Source: an uncultured Massilia sp. (GTDB lineage: Bacteria; Pseudomonadota; Gammaproteobacteria; Burkholderiales; Burkholderiaceae). Taken from it: 26,724 nucleotides of DNA. The position numbers and the translations under genes are program-made. Shown piece by piece: positions 13,290 through 20,195 of this stretch; the stretch's first letter is position 1; each line of letters begins with the position of its first letter. Under the pieces are notes generated by a model. It saw nothing but the letters and a program-made list of their open reading frames with translations. It ran no database searches and had not been told where the DNA came from. Location: contig CAMPHU010000045.1 in assembly GCA_946886065.1 (NCBI GenBank), positions 1-26,724 on the forward strand, read 5' to 3'.

Positions 13290-13892
13290 ATGAAAACGCA
13301 GACTATCGAGGTCCTGGGGAATAACAGCGGCCAATTGGATTCAATGGGGTTGATTCTTACCGTTCGCAACGCGCTCGGTAACGAGAGTGATATTGTGGTC
13401 GGATTTCCCGGACTGACGAATGCAACTCGCAGAGCCTACACAGGAGACGCGCTTCTGTACGAGACACCGGTGGGCACCTTCGATATACGCATACTCTACC
13501 AAAACAGCACCAAGGTGCGCTTTCTCGTTACCCAACTTTCTCCGACGCCAGGTATAGGCGCCGCTTTTGACTTTTCGGACCCGACAAACCGTCAATTCAC
13601 ACCCGAGGAACGTGAGCGGATCGCCAGCAGCCTGGAAAATGCAAAATTGGAGCTGGCATCGACGCCCACCATTTCGCGCGCGCAGATCGACTTGATCCAT
13701 CAAAAACTGGACGAAATAAAGGAAGCGTCAACGCGGCTTGGACGAAAAGACTGGATCAACTACACGATCGGAGCCCTTACCAGCATGTGCTCCTCTGCCG
13801 CATTCGCGCCCGATGTAACGAAAAACATCTTCACGTCGGTAAACTCTGCATTTTCCTGGCTTTTCGCTAATGCATTGTTATTAATAAACTAA
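13290..13892 (+). CDS. Orphan protein of unknown function, beta-rich N-terminus and hydrophobic C-terminus
   Basis: 200 residues, not recognised. Residues 1-90 look like a beta domain (alternating hydrophobics, e.g. TFDIRILY, KVRFLVTQL). Residues 103-148 are charged and helical, with a possible coiled coil (IDLIHQKLDEIKEA). The motif RLGRKDW (149-155) precedes two hydrophobic stretches (about 157-173 and 179-199), possibly a membrane hairpin or a helical assembly domain. I vaguely recall similar LGRKDW-plus-hydrophobic tails on other uncharacterised proteins, but this is unverified. The gene is about 50% GC in the parts I counted against about two thirds around it, uses A/T-ending codons such as ATA, and has no clear Shine-Dalgarno, all suggesting transfer. 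It has its own promoter and a hairpin after it, so it is a single-gene unit. Confidence 0.7.
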   Translation: MKTQTIEVLGNNSGQLDSMGLILTVRNALGNESDIVVGFPGLTNATRRAYTGDALLYETPVGTFDIRILYQNSTKVRFLVTQLSPTPGIGAAFDFSDPTNRQFTPEERERIASSLENAKLELASTPTISRAQIDLIHQKLDEIKEASTRLGRKDWINYTIGALTSMCSSAAFAPDVTKNIFTSVNSAFSWLFANALLLIN

Positions 13893-13905
13893 CGCATTCA
13901 CTCAT

Positions 13906-13939
13906 CCATCGAACTGCGGAGATCCGTACAGTTCGATGG
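13906..13939. terminator. Strong hairpin between convergent genes, probable bidirectional terminator
   Basis: A perfect 11-bp stem, CCATCGAACTG (13906-13916) with CAGTTCGATGG (13929-13939). CGGA/TCCG inside the loop adds up to four more pairs with a two-base bulge. It lies between the stop of the orphan gene (13892) and the stop of the converging hybrid kinase operon (14013). There is no T-tract on either side, so it is not a textbook intrinsic terminator. It may act with Rho or protect 3' ends. Confidence 0.6.
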
Positions 13940-14012
13940 TGTCGGCCGCTCTACATGCTTGTCGACCTCAGGCTCACCTGTTCCACGAGCTGAACAATTT
14001 GCTCTGTACTTG

Positions 14013-15914
14013 CTAATCGCCGCGCAGCGCCTTTTCCAGGTCGTCCAGCTCCGCCGGCTTGACCAGGTGGGCATCGAAGCCCGCCTCCTGCGCGCGGCGC
14101 CGGTCTTCCGGCGAACCGTAACCCGTGTGCGCCACCAGGCGGATATTGGCCAGCGCCGGATTGCGCTTGATGCGGCGCGCCACTTCGTAGCCGTCCACGC
14201 CCGGCAGGCCGATATCGAGCACGATCACGTCCGGCTTGTGGTGCAGCGCCAGCGCCTCGATCTGGCTGGCGTCGGCGGTGGTGCAGGTTTCGTAGCCCAT
14301 CTCGCCGAGCAGGAAGCCCATCATTTCCATGGCGTCGACGTTGTCGTCGACCAGCAGTACGCGCATACCGGCGCCCTCCTTGTGCGTGCATTGGACATCC
14401 CCGTCCGGCTGCGCGGACTGGGTCACGCGCAGCACCGGGAGTTCGACGGTGAAGGTGCTGCCCAGGCCGATGCCCGGGCTGTCGGCCGACAGCCGGCCGC
14501 CATGCAGTTCGATCAGGTGCGACACCAGCGACAGGCCGATGCCCAGGCCTTCCGGCGCGCGGTCCGGCGGCACTTCCACCTGGGCGAACATGCCGAAGAT
14601 GCGCGGCAGGTTGTCCTCGGCGATGCCGATGCCGTTGTCGCGCACGGCGATGCGCACGCGCTCGTGGTTGGCCCCGTCCAGCGTGACGCCGAGCGTGATC
14701 TCGCCGCTCTTCGGGGTGAACTTGGCGGCATTGTGCAGCAGGTTGCCGATCGACTGCGCCAGGCGCACCGGGTCGCCCGACACCCAGATCTGCTCGTCCG
14801 GCTTGAGCACCTCGAGGTGGTGGCCGCGCGCCGCGATCAGCGGGCCGGCGGTCTCGATCGCCTGGCCGATCACGGCGCCCAGGTCGACCTCCTCGGTGCG
14901 CAGGACGATCTTGCCTTCCGAGATCCGGGCCACGTCGAGCAGGTCGTCCACCAGGTGCGCCAGGTGGTCGACCTGGCGGGTAATGACTTCGCGCGCGCGC
15001 GCCTGGCGCTCGCCGGCGCCCTCGCCCGTCGCACTGAGCAGCGCAGCCGCGTTGCGGATCGGGCTGAGCGGATTGCGCAGTTCGTGCGCCAGGGTGGCCA
15101 GGAACTGGTTCTTGTTGCTGTCGGCCACGCGCAGCAGCGCTTCCATCTCCTTGCGCGCCGTGATGTCGCTGGTGACGCGCGCCACGCGGTAGACCTGGCC
15201 GCGCGAGTTCCGCACCGGGAACAGGCGGTCGCGCACCCAGCGCGTCTGGCCGTCGGGCACGCTGATGCGGAATTCCTCGTCGTAGTGGTGCTCGGTGGCC
15301 AGCGCTTCCCAGCGCCGGGTCACCGCGGCGCGGTCGTCCGGATGCACGGCATCCAGCCAGGCGCCCGGCTGTTCGCCCAGCGTCTCGGCGCTGCGGCCCC
15401 AGATGTCGGCGTAGGCCGGGCTCACGTACACCAGCTCGCGGCCGGGCACGGAGAACATCCAGAACACGTCGTCGATATTGTCGGTCAGCTGGCGGAAGCG
15501 CTCCTCGCTGTCGCGCAGGTCGACCTGGGCCTGGCGCATGCGCAGCAGCGCGTTGACGTTGGCGATCAGCTCGTCCGCCTCGATCGGCGCCGCCAGGTAA
15601 TTGTCGGCGCCGCCCTCCAGGCCGCGGATCTTGTCGGCGCGCCCGGTCAGCGCGGCCGAGGTCTGCAGCACCAGCACCTTGCTGGTCTCGGAGTCGGCCT
15701 TGATGCGGCGGCATACTTCGATGCCGTTGATGTCCGGGAGCTTCACGTCGAGCAGCACCAGGGCCGGCGCCGTGCGCTTGACGATGTCGAGCGCGTCGGT
15801 GCCGTTGGCCGCTTCGGTCACCTGGAACCCGGCGCTTTGCAGGATGCGGGTCTTGGCGTAGCGGGCGCCGTCGTTGTCGTCGACGTTGAGGATCAGGGTC
15901 GAATTGGCGTTCAT
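14013..15914 (-). CDS. Hybrid histidine kinase REC-PAS-HisKA-HATPase-REC, last gene of the rsb operon
   Basis: 633 residues, no membrane segment. REC1 (about 6-125) has VDDND and phospho-acceptor D56, but the conserved Lys before Pro is Ala (A109 in YLAAPIE). PAS with PAC (about 135-255) follows. HisKA has H277 in LAHELRNPL. HATPase has NLLHNAAKF, DNGIG (427-431) and EGLGIGLSLV. REC2 (about 518-632) has D567 and K619. It can receive phosphate at REC1 and/or sense through PAS, and it passes phosphate to REC2. There is no DNA-binding domain. The ATG at 15914 overlaps the stop of the preceding kinase (ATGA). Being coupled to rsbRST suggests it is the output or part of the phosphorelay of the stressosome. 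Confidence 0.92.
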   Translation of the reverse strand: MNANSTLILNVDDNDGARYAKTRILQSAGFQVTEAANGTDALDIVKRTAPALVLLDVKLPDINGIEVCRRIKADSETSKVLVLQTSAALTGRADKIRGLEGGADNYLAAPIEADELIANVNALLRMRQAQVDLRDSEERFRQLTDNIDDVFWMFSVPGRELVYVSPAYADIWGRSAETLGEQPGAWLDAVHPDDRAAVTRRWEALATEHHYDEEFRISVPDGQTRWVRDRLFPVRNSRGQVYRVARVTSDITARKEMEALLRVADSNKNQFLATLAHELRNPLSPIRNAAALLSATGEGAGERQARAREVITRQVDHLAHLVDDLLDVARISEGKIVLRTEEVDLGAVIGQAIETAGPLIAARGHHLEVLKPDEQIWVSGDPVRLAQSIGNLLHNAAKFTPKSGEITLGVTLDGANHERVRIAVRDNGIGIAEDNLPRIFGMFAQVEVPPDRAPEGLGIGLSLVSHLIELHGGRLSADSPGIGLGSTFTVELPVLRVTQSAQPDGDVQCTHKEGAGMRVLLVDDNVDAMEMMGFLLGEMGYETCTTADASQIEALALHHKPDVIVLDIGLPGVDGYEVARRIKRNPALANIRLVAHTGYGSPEDRRRAQEAGFDAHLVKPAELDDLEKALRGD

Positions 15915-17281
15915 GGTTCGTTTCCGTCATTCTCCGCCGGCGGCGGTGGCCGGCGTGGCAGGGTAAGCGTGAATGTCGAGCCGACGCCCACCGTGCTGGC
16001 GACATCGACCCTGCCGCCGAGCAGCCCGGCGAGCTTGCGGCATAACGGCAGTCCAAGCCCGGTCCCCTTGCTGCGCCGCTGCAGCGGGTGCTCGATCTGG
16101 CTGAACTCTTCAAAAATCAGTTGCAGGTTGTCCGGGCCGATGCCGATGCCGGTGTCGGCCACCCCGAAGGAGATGGTATCCGCTTCCTGGTCGAAGGTCG
16201 CGAACACCAGCACCGAACCGTGCTCGGTGAACTTGAGCGCGTTCGAGATGAAGTTGCGCAGGATCTGCTGGATCTTGCCTTCGTCCGAATGGAAGGCTTC
16301 CTCGATGCAGGAGGGCTCGAAGATCAGCTCCACGCGGCCTTCGTCCACCAGCGGCCGCATCATGCCTTTCAGGGTGCGGAACAGGTTCTCCACCACCACC
16401 GGCTCGATCGCCAGCTGCACCCGGCCGGCCTCGATCTTGGCCAGGTCGAGCAGGTCGTTGACCAGTTCCGACAGGTCCCCGGCGGCCGTGGCGATGAACT
16501 TCACCTGGCGTTCCTGCTCCACGGTCAGGTCGCCGTCCATGCGGTCCAGCAGCAGCTGGGCCAGCGCGCGGATCGAGGACAGCGGCGTGCGCAGCTCGTG
16601 GCTGGTGTTGGACAGGAAGCGCGACTTCATCTCGTCGGCGCGGCGCAGGCGCTCGGCCTTGTCCTCGATCTCGGCGTACAGCGCCACGATGCCGCGGTTG
16701 GTGTCCTCCAGCTCGCGCGTGAGCGAGAGCAGGTCCTCCTGGCGCTCGCGCAGCTCGGCCAGGGTGGCCAGCAGTTCCTGGTTCTGGAGCTGCAGCTCGT
16801 GCATGGTGTTCGAGACCGGGCTGTCGGCCAGGCGCGCGCCGATCTCCGCCAGGCGCGCGGGGGTAACCCGCTCCTGGGGCGGCAGCGCCTTGCGCACCGT
16901 AACGGTGGTGGCGCCCTGCACGCCCGGGTCGACTTCGCAAGCGTCCATCAGGCGGTGCGCGGTGATGATCGCCAGCTCGTGCAGCGACTGCGGATTGGTG
17001 TCGGCCTCCGGCGGCAAAGCCGCCACGGGCGGCCCGCTGCCTGCATTGACCAGCACCTCGAGATGCTGGCGTCCGGCCATGTCGCGCAGCTGGAACTGGG
17101 CGCGCCCGCCGGATCCCTGGTGGCAGGCGCCGCGCGCCACTTCCGACACGGCGGTGGCGATGCGCACCTGGTCCTGCTGCGAGAAGCCCAGCAGCGCCGA
17201 GATCTGGCGCGCGCGCTGGCGCACCAGGACCACGTCCTGGTCGCTGTCCAGCCCGACGCTGAGGATGCGCTGTACGTTCAC
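15911..17281 (-). CDS. Soluble histidine kinase with N-terminal RsbT-like ATPase domain
   Basis: 456 residues from a GTG at 17281 that overlaps the upstream stop (GTGA); earlier in-frame codons lie inside the preceding gene. Residues about 1-135 resemble the RsbT/RsbW-type GHKL fold: DVVLVRQRARQISALLGF, then SEVARGACHQGSGG. This domain is degenerate: Gly51 stands where the N-box Asn should be, and no G boxes are seen, so it may bind partners rather than phosphorylate. A coiled coil (about 160-217) links to HisKA with H228 (NTSHELRTPL), N box FISNALKF (N347), DTGIG (376-380) and GTGLGLPLCRKL. It has no receiver, so the phosphate probably goes to a receiver of the next gene. I infer that the N-terminal domain docks to the stressosome or RsbS/RsbR-like STAS proteins. 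Confidence 0.9.
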   Translation of the reverse strand: MNVQRILSVGLDSDQDVVLVRQRARQISALLGFSQQDQVRIATAVSEVARGACHQGSGGRAQFQLRDMAGRQHLEVLVNAGSGPPVAALPPEADTNPQSLHELAIITAHRLMDACEVDPGVQGATTVTVRKALPPQERVTPARLAEIGARLADSPVSNTMHELQLQNQELLATLAELRERQEDLLSLTRELEDTNRGIVALYAEIEDKAERLRRADEMKSRFLSNTSHELRTPLSSIRALAQLLLDRMDGDLTVEQERQVKFIATAAGDLSELVNDLLDLAKIEAGRVQLAIEPVVVENLFRTLKGMMRPLVDEGRVELIFEPSCIEEAFHSDEGKIQQILRNFISNALKFTEHGSVLVFATFDQEADTISFGVADTGIGIGPDNLQLIFEEFSQIEHPLQRRSKGTGLGLPLCRKLAGLLGGRVDVASTVGVGSTFTLTLPRRPPPPAENDGNEP

Positions 17282-18306
17282 CGCCCGCTCCCGTGCCGTT
17301 TGACGACCAGGACCAGCGCATCGTCGCGGCGCCGGATGTAGTCGCGCATCAGGATCGCCGCGATCAGGGCCGGGCTGCGTCCCTCCAGGCCCGGGTAGCG
17401 CCCCAGGTCCCACTGGGTCTGGATGCCGTCCGAGTGCAGGATGCACAGGGCGCCGGGCGGAAACGGCAGCGTGAATTCCTGCACCTTGCGCATGTTGTGG
17501 CCGACGATGCCGTTGTGCGAGACCAGGGCGCGGCGCGTGCCGTCCGTCACGCAGCCCGCGATGTTGCCCACGCCGGCGAAACGCAGCTCGTCGCGCTCGT
17601 AGTCCAGGCGCGCGGCGGCCAGCGCCGCGCCGCGCGTGATACGCAGGGCATCGTGGGCGGCGTGCACCAGCTCACCGGCTTCCAGGCCGGGGCGCAGTTC
17701 CAGCGCGCCGATGGCCGCGTTGGCGGCGCGCTCCGCTTCCGGCCCGTGACCGAGGCCGTCGGCCACCACCAGGCTGGCGCCGTGTCGTCCGCAGCTGACC
17801 GCCCAGCCGTCGCCGCAGGCTTCCTCGCCCGCCATCGGCATCCACAGCGCGCCCACTTCGAGCCCGCAGTGTTCCGGCGGCGGCACGTCGCGCCACAGGC
17901 GCATGAAGAATACCGAGCCCTTGCCGTGCTCCGAGTACACGTCGAACTCGTCGGACAGGCGGCGCAGCGCACCCAGGCCGGTGCCCGCCGTGCCGGCAGT
18001 CGAGACGCCGTCGGTCAGGCTGTAGGCCAGGTCGGCGATGCCGGGGCCCTTGTCCATGGCCAGCACGTCGATGCCGACGCCGGACGCCGACTGCGCCGCG
18101 CCGACGTGGATCTCGCCTTCGCCCGCATGCTTGAGGATATTGGTGGCGGCCTCGGTAATGATCAGGGCCAGCTGGCCGGCGCGCGTCTCGCTGTAGCCGA
18201 GCGCATCGGCCAGCTTCTGTCCCGCCCGGCGCACCGCCGACACATCGCTGGCGTGCAGGATGGCGAACACGGTATGCGGCGTCCGCGAACTGATCAGCGT
18301 TTCCAT
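17278..18306 (-). CDS. PP2C/SpoIIE-type phosphatase with N-terminal RsbT-like ATPase domain (RsbX-like)
   Basis: 342 residues. The N-terminal GHKL domain (about 12-138) has N box TEAATNILKHAGEGE (51-65, N56), G1 DKGPGI (85-90) and a GTAGTGLGALRRL lid region, all apparently intact. The C-terminal PP2C/SpoIIE domain (about 145-336) has metal-binding Asp in GDGW (D166), VADGLGHG (D183), HSDGIQ (D293) and RRDDA (D328/329). RsbX dephosphorylates RsbS and RsbR to reset stressosomes; here the same chain also carries a likely protein kinase domain. It overlaps rsbT by 13 bp and the next kinase gene by 4 bp. The RsbX role is inferred from synteny and domain type. It could instead act on another STAS protein. 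Confidence 0.9.
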   Translation of the reverse strand: METLISSRTPHTVFAILHASDVSAVRRAGQKLADALGYSETRAGQLALIITEAATNILKHAGEGEIHVGAAQSASGVGIDVLAMDKGPGIADLAYSLTDGVSTAGTAGTGLGALRRLSDEFDVYSEHGKGSVFFMRLWRDVPPPEHCGLEVGALWMPMAGEEACGDGWAVSCGRHGASLVVADGLGHGPEAERAANAAIGALELRPGLEAGELVHAAHDALRITRGAALAAARLDYERDELRFAGVGNIAGCVTDGTRRALVSHNGIVGHNMRKVQEFTLPFPPGALCILHSDGIQTQWDLGRYPGLEGRSPALIAAILMRDYIRRRDDALVLVVKRHGSGR

Positions 18307-18764
18307 TTGACCACCAGGACGGCTGTCCCCTCGCCTGGACGGCTGTCGATGTCGAATTCGTCGACCAGGCGCTTGGAGCCGCCCAGGCCCAGGCCCAGGC
18401 CGCCGCCGGTCGTGAAGCCGTCGCGCAGCGCGCTGTCGAGGTCGGAAATGCCCGGGCCGGCGTCCAGGAACAGCAGGCCGACGCCGTGGCGCACGCCGTC
18501 CGAGAGCGCGTCGAGGCAGACCTCGCCGCCGCCGCCGTACTTCAGGGTATTGCGCGCCAGCTCGCTGGCGGCGGTGACCAGCTTGGTCTGGTCGACCAGG
18601 GACAAAGCGATCGCCACCGCACGTTCGCGCACCTGCTTGCGCAGCCCGACCACGTCCTCGTCCGAACGCAGCGGCAGGATCACCCGCCCCGTACGCTGCT
18701 GGCGGTGGCGCTCCAGCAACTCGGACTCGAACAGGACTGCATTGGTATGCGCGTCAACCATCAC
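18294..18764 (-). CDS. rsbT: RsbT-type switch serine/threonine kinase
   Basis: 156 residues if the GTG at 18764 is used, giving the same 4-base stop-start overlap (GTGA) seen elsewhere in this operon; an ATG directly after it (18761, 155 aa) is also plausible. Both lie downstream of AGGAAAGAG. There is a single GHKL domain: ASELARNTLKYGGGG (66-80, N72), DAGPGISDL (101-109), TTGGGLGLGLGGSKRLVDEFDI, ending GEGTAVLVVKWKR. This is close to Bacillus RsbT throughout. RsbT is held on the RsbR/RsbS scaffold; on stress it phosphorylates both and is released to activate a partner. In Bacillus that is the RsbU phosphatase. No rsbU is seen here, so the partner must be another protein, possibly one of the downstream gene products. 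Confidence 0.92.
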   Translation of the reverse strand: MMVDAHTNAVLFESELLERHRQQRTGRVILPLRSDEDVVGLRKQVRERAVAIALSLVDQTKLVTAASELARNTLKYGGGGEVCLDALSDGVRHGVGLLFLDAGPGISDLDSALRDGFTTGGGLGLGLGGSKRLVDEFDIDSRPGEGTAVLVVKWKR

Positions 18765-19117
18765 TGGTAGCTCTTTCCTAGCAGGGACATTCCCTTTTCG
18801 ACGTTGAGCGCGGTCTTCACGCCGTGCAGGGTCAGGCCCAGCTCCACCAGCGTGATCGCGACCGCGGGCTGCATGCCCACGACGACCGTCTGGGCGTCCA
18901 GCACGCGCGCCATGGCGGCAGTGTTGCTGATCATACGCCCGATGAAGGAATCGACCAGGTCGAGCGCGGAGATGTCGATCAGCACGCCCTTGGCGTTGTC
19001 GCGCACGATCCTTTCGGTCAGGTCGTCCTGCAGGGTCATGGCGAGGCGGTCATGCATGTCGACCTGGATCGTCACGAGCAGCAGGTCGCCCATGCGCAAG
19101 ATAGGTATCCGTTCCAT
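18761..19117 (-). CDS. rsbS: RsbS, STAS-domain stressosome scaffold
   Basis: 118 residues, a single STAS domain. The regulatory serine is visible at S57 in DLVDSFIGRM, in the same context as RsbS S59 of Bacillus subtilis. GVLIDISALDLV before it and VVVGMQPAVAITLVELG after it are typical. RsbS and RsbR form the pseudo-icosahedral cytoplasmic stressosome core that sequesters RsbT; phosphorylation of this serine releases RsbT. The gene starts 10 bp after rsbR and overlaps rsbT by 4 bp, giving the canonical R-S-T order. Confidence 0.95.
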   Translation of the reverse strand: MERIPILRMGDLLLVTIQVDMHDRLAMTLQDDLTERIVRDNAKGVLIDISALDLVDSFIGRMISNTAAMARVLDAQTVVVGMQPAVAITLVELGLTLHGVKTALNVEKGMSLLGKSYQ

Positions 19118-19127
19118 GGGGCTGCTC

Positions 19128-19991
19128 TCAGGCCTGCTTGGCGATCAGCGCGGTGCCGGTGCGCTCGAGCGCAACCAGGAAGGCGTCGGCCAGGGTGGCC
19201 TTGGTGATCACGTCTTCCAGGTTCACGCCCAGGTGCACGATGGTCTGCGCGATCTGCGGGCGGATGCCGCTGATGATGCAGTCCGCACCCATCAGGCGGG
19301 CGGCGGCAATGGTCTTCATCAGGTGCTGGGCCACCAGGGTGTCCACGGTCGGCACGCCGGTGATGTCGATGATGGCGATGATGGCGCCGGTGTCGACGAT
19401 CTTCTGCAGGATGTTTTCCATCACCACCTGGGTGCGGGCCGAGTCCAGGGTGCCGATCAGGGGCAGCGCCAGGATGCCGTTCCACAGCTTGACGACCGGG
19501 GTCGACAGTTCCAGCAGCTCCTGCTGCTGGCGCACGATGATCTGGTCCTTGGTCTTCTGGAATACCTCGATGGTGTACAGGCCGAGCTTGTCCAGCAGGG
19601 TGTTGATGGTCCACGAGGCTGACGCCAGCGATTGCGGATCGGCGGCGAAGGCCTCGCGCAGGCGCGCGAACACCGGCTGCTTGAGCGAGAACACGAAGGT
19701 CGCGGTGTCGCTCGGGGTGGAACCCGACCTGGCGCGGGTGGACGAGATCTCGGCCAGCAGGTCGCGCACATCGTCCCAGGAGCGATGCTCGATGTTCTCC
19801 AGTTCGCCGGCACGGGTGGCGGCGGTGAAGGTCGCCAGGAACTGCTGGCAGTGGCTGCGCAGTTGTTCGCGGGTCGCGCTGGTACCGCGCACGGCAAGCG
19901 CTTCCAGCTGGGCCAGCCATTCGGCACCGATCGCCGCTTCGTTTTCCTGCAACATCTGGCTGATGCGGCCTGCGTCATCCTTGGTGGTCAT
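19128..19991 (-). CDS. rsbR: RsbR-type stressosome co-antagonist
   Basis: 287 residues. The N-terminal ~150 are helical (RsbR non-haem-globin-like sensor fold), ending in a linker helix (FQKTKDQIIVRQQQELLELS). The C-terminal STAS domain has LPLIGTLDSARTQ (177-188), DITGVPTVDTLVAQH (209-223) and GIRPQIAQTIVHLG. T218 matches RsbR T205 of Bacillus by context. The region of the second site, T171, holds T181 and S184; by my alignment the equivalent residue is Ser. It forms the turrets and core of the stressosome and is the presumed signal input. The start has AAGGGA nine bases upstream. It is the first gene of the operon; only one rsbR copy is present here. Confidence 0.94.
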   Translation of the reverse strand: MTTKDDAGRISQMLQENEAAIGAEWLAQLEALAVRGTSATREQLRSHCQQFLATFTAATRAGELENIEHRSWDDVRDLLAEISSTRARSGSTPSDTATFVFSLKQPVFARLREAFAADPQSLASASWTINTLLDKLGLYTIEVFQKTKDQIIVRQQQELLELSTPVVKLWNGILALPLIGTLDSARTQVVMENILQKIVDTGAIIAIIDITGVPTVDTLVAQHLMKTIAAARLMGADCIISGIRPQIAQTIVHLGVNLEDVITKATLADAFLVALERTGTALIAKQA

Positions 19992-20082
19992 CGATCGATC
20001 CCTTTTTATAGCGTTGTCGGTTGATTACTCTGCAGGGCAGTACGCATTTCCCGTGCAGATACACGAATGAGTTAAACAGCCA

Positions 20083-20091
20083 ACTATACCA
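20083..20091 (-). promoter_or_regulatory. Extended -10 promoter of the rsb operon
   Basis: On the minus strand TGGTATAGT (20091-20083), about 92 bp before the rsbR ATG at 19991. No clear -35 is present. It lies in the 204-bp gap between czcA and rsbR, the only sizeable gap upstream of the six rsb-operon genes, so it is the likely main promoter. Confidence 0.45.
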
Positions 20092-20195
20092 TTTCATACA
20101 TAAAAGGCATGGCACGGTTGAGTTGTCTCATGGATATTTTTGCTGCCATTTTTGAAAAACTGCGAACCGGGTCCGAAATGTGTCCCGCGCCCCTC

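Noticed and set aside
13906..13939. CRISPR repeat or transposon end
   Set aside because: The sequence occurs once as a simple hairpin between convergent genes, with no array, transposase or target duplication visible.
13959..17303. An 1114-codon open frame on the plus strand opposite the kinase genes, and many other long opposite-strand or out-of-frame ORFs in the window
   Set aside because: They are shadows caused by high GC: they lack domain motifs and lie over genes with clear conserved domains in the other strand.
20072..20077. GTTTAA on the minus strand upstream of rsbR, as a sigma-B type -35
   Set aside because: There is no GGGTAT at 13-15 bp, it lies downstream of the better extended -10, and no sigma-B-like gene is present.
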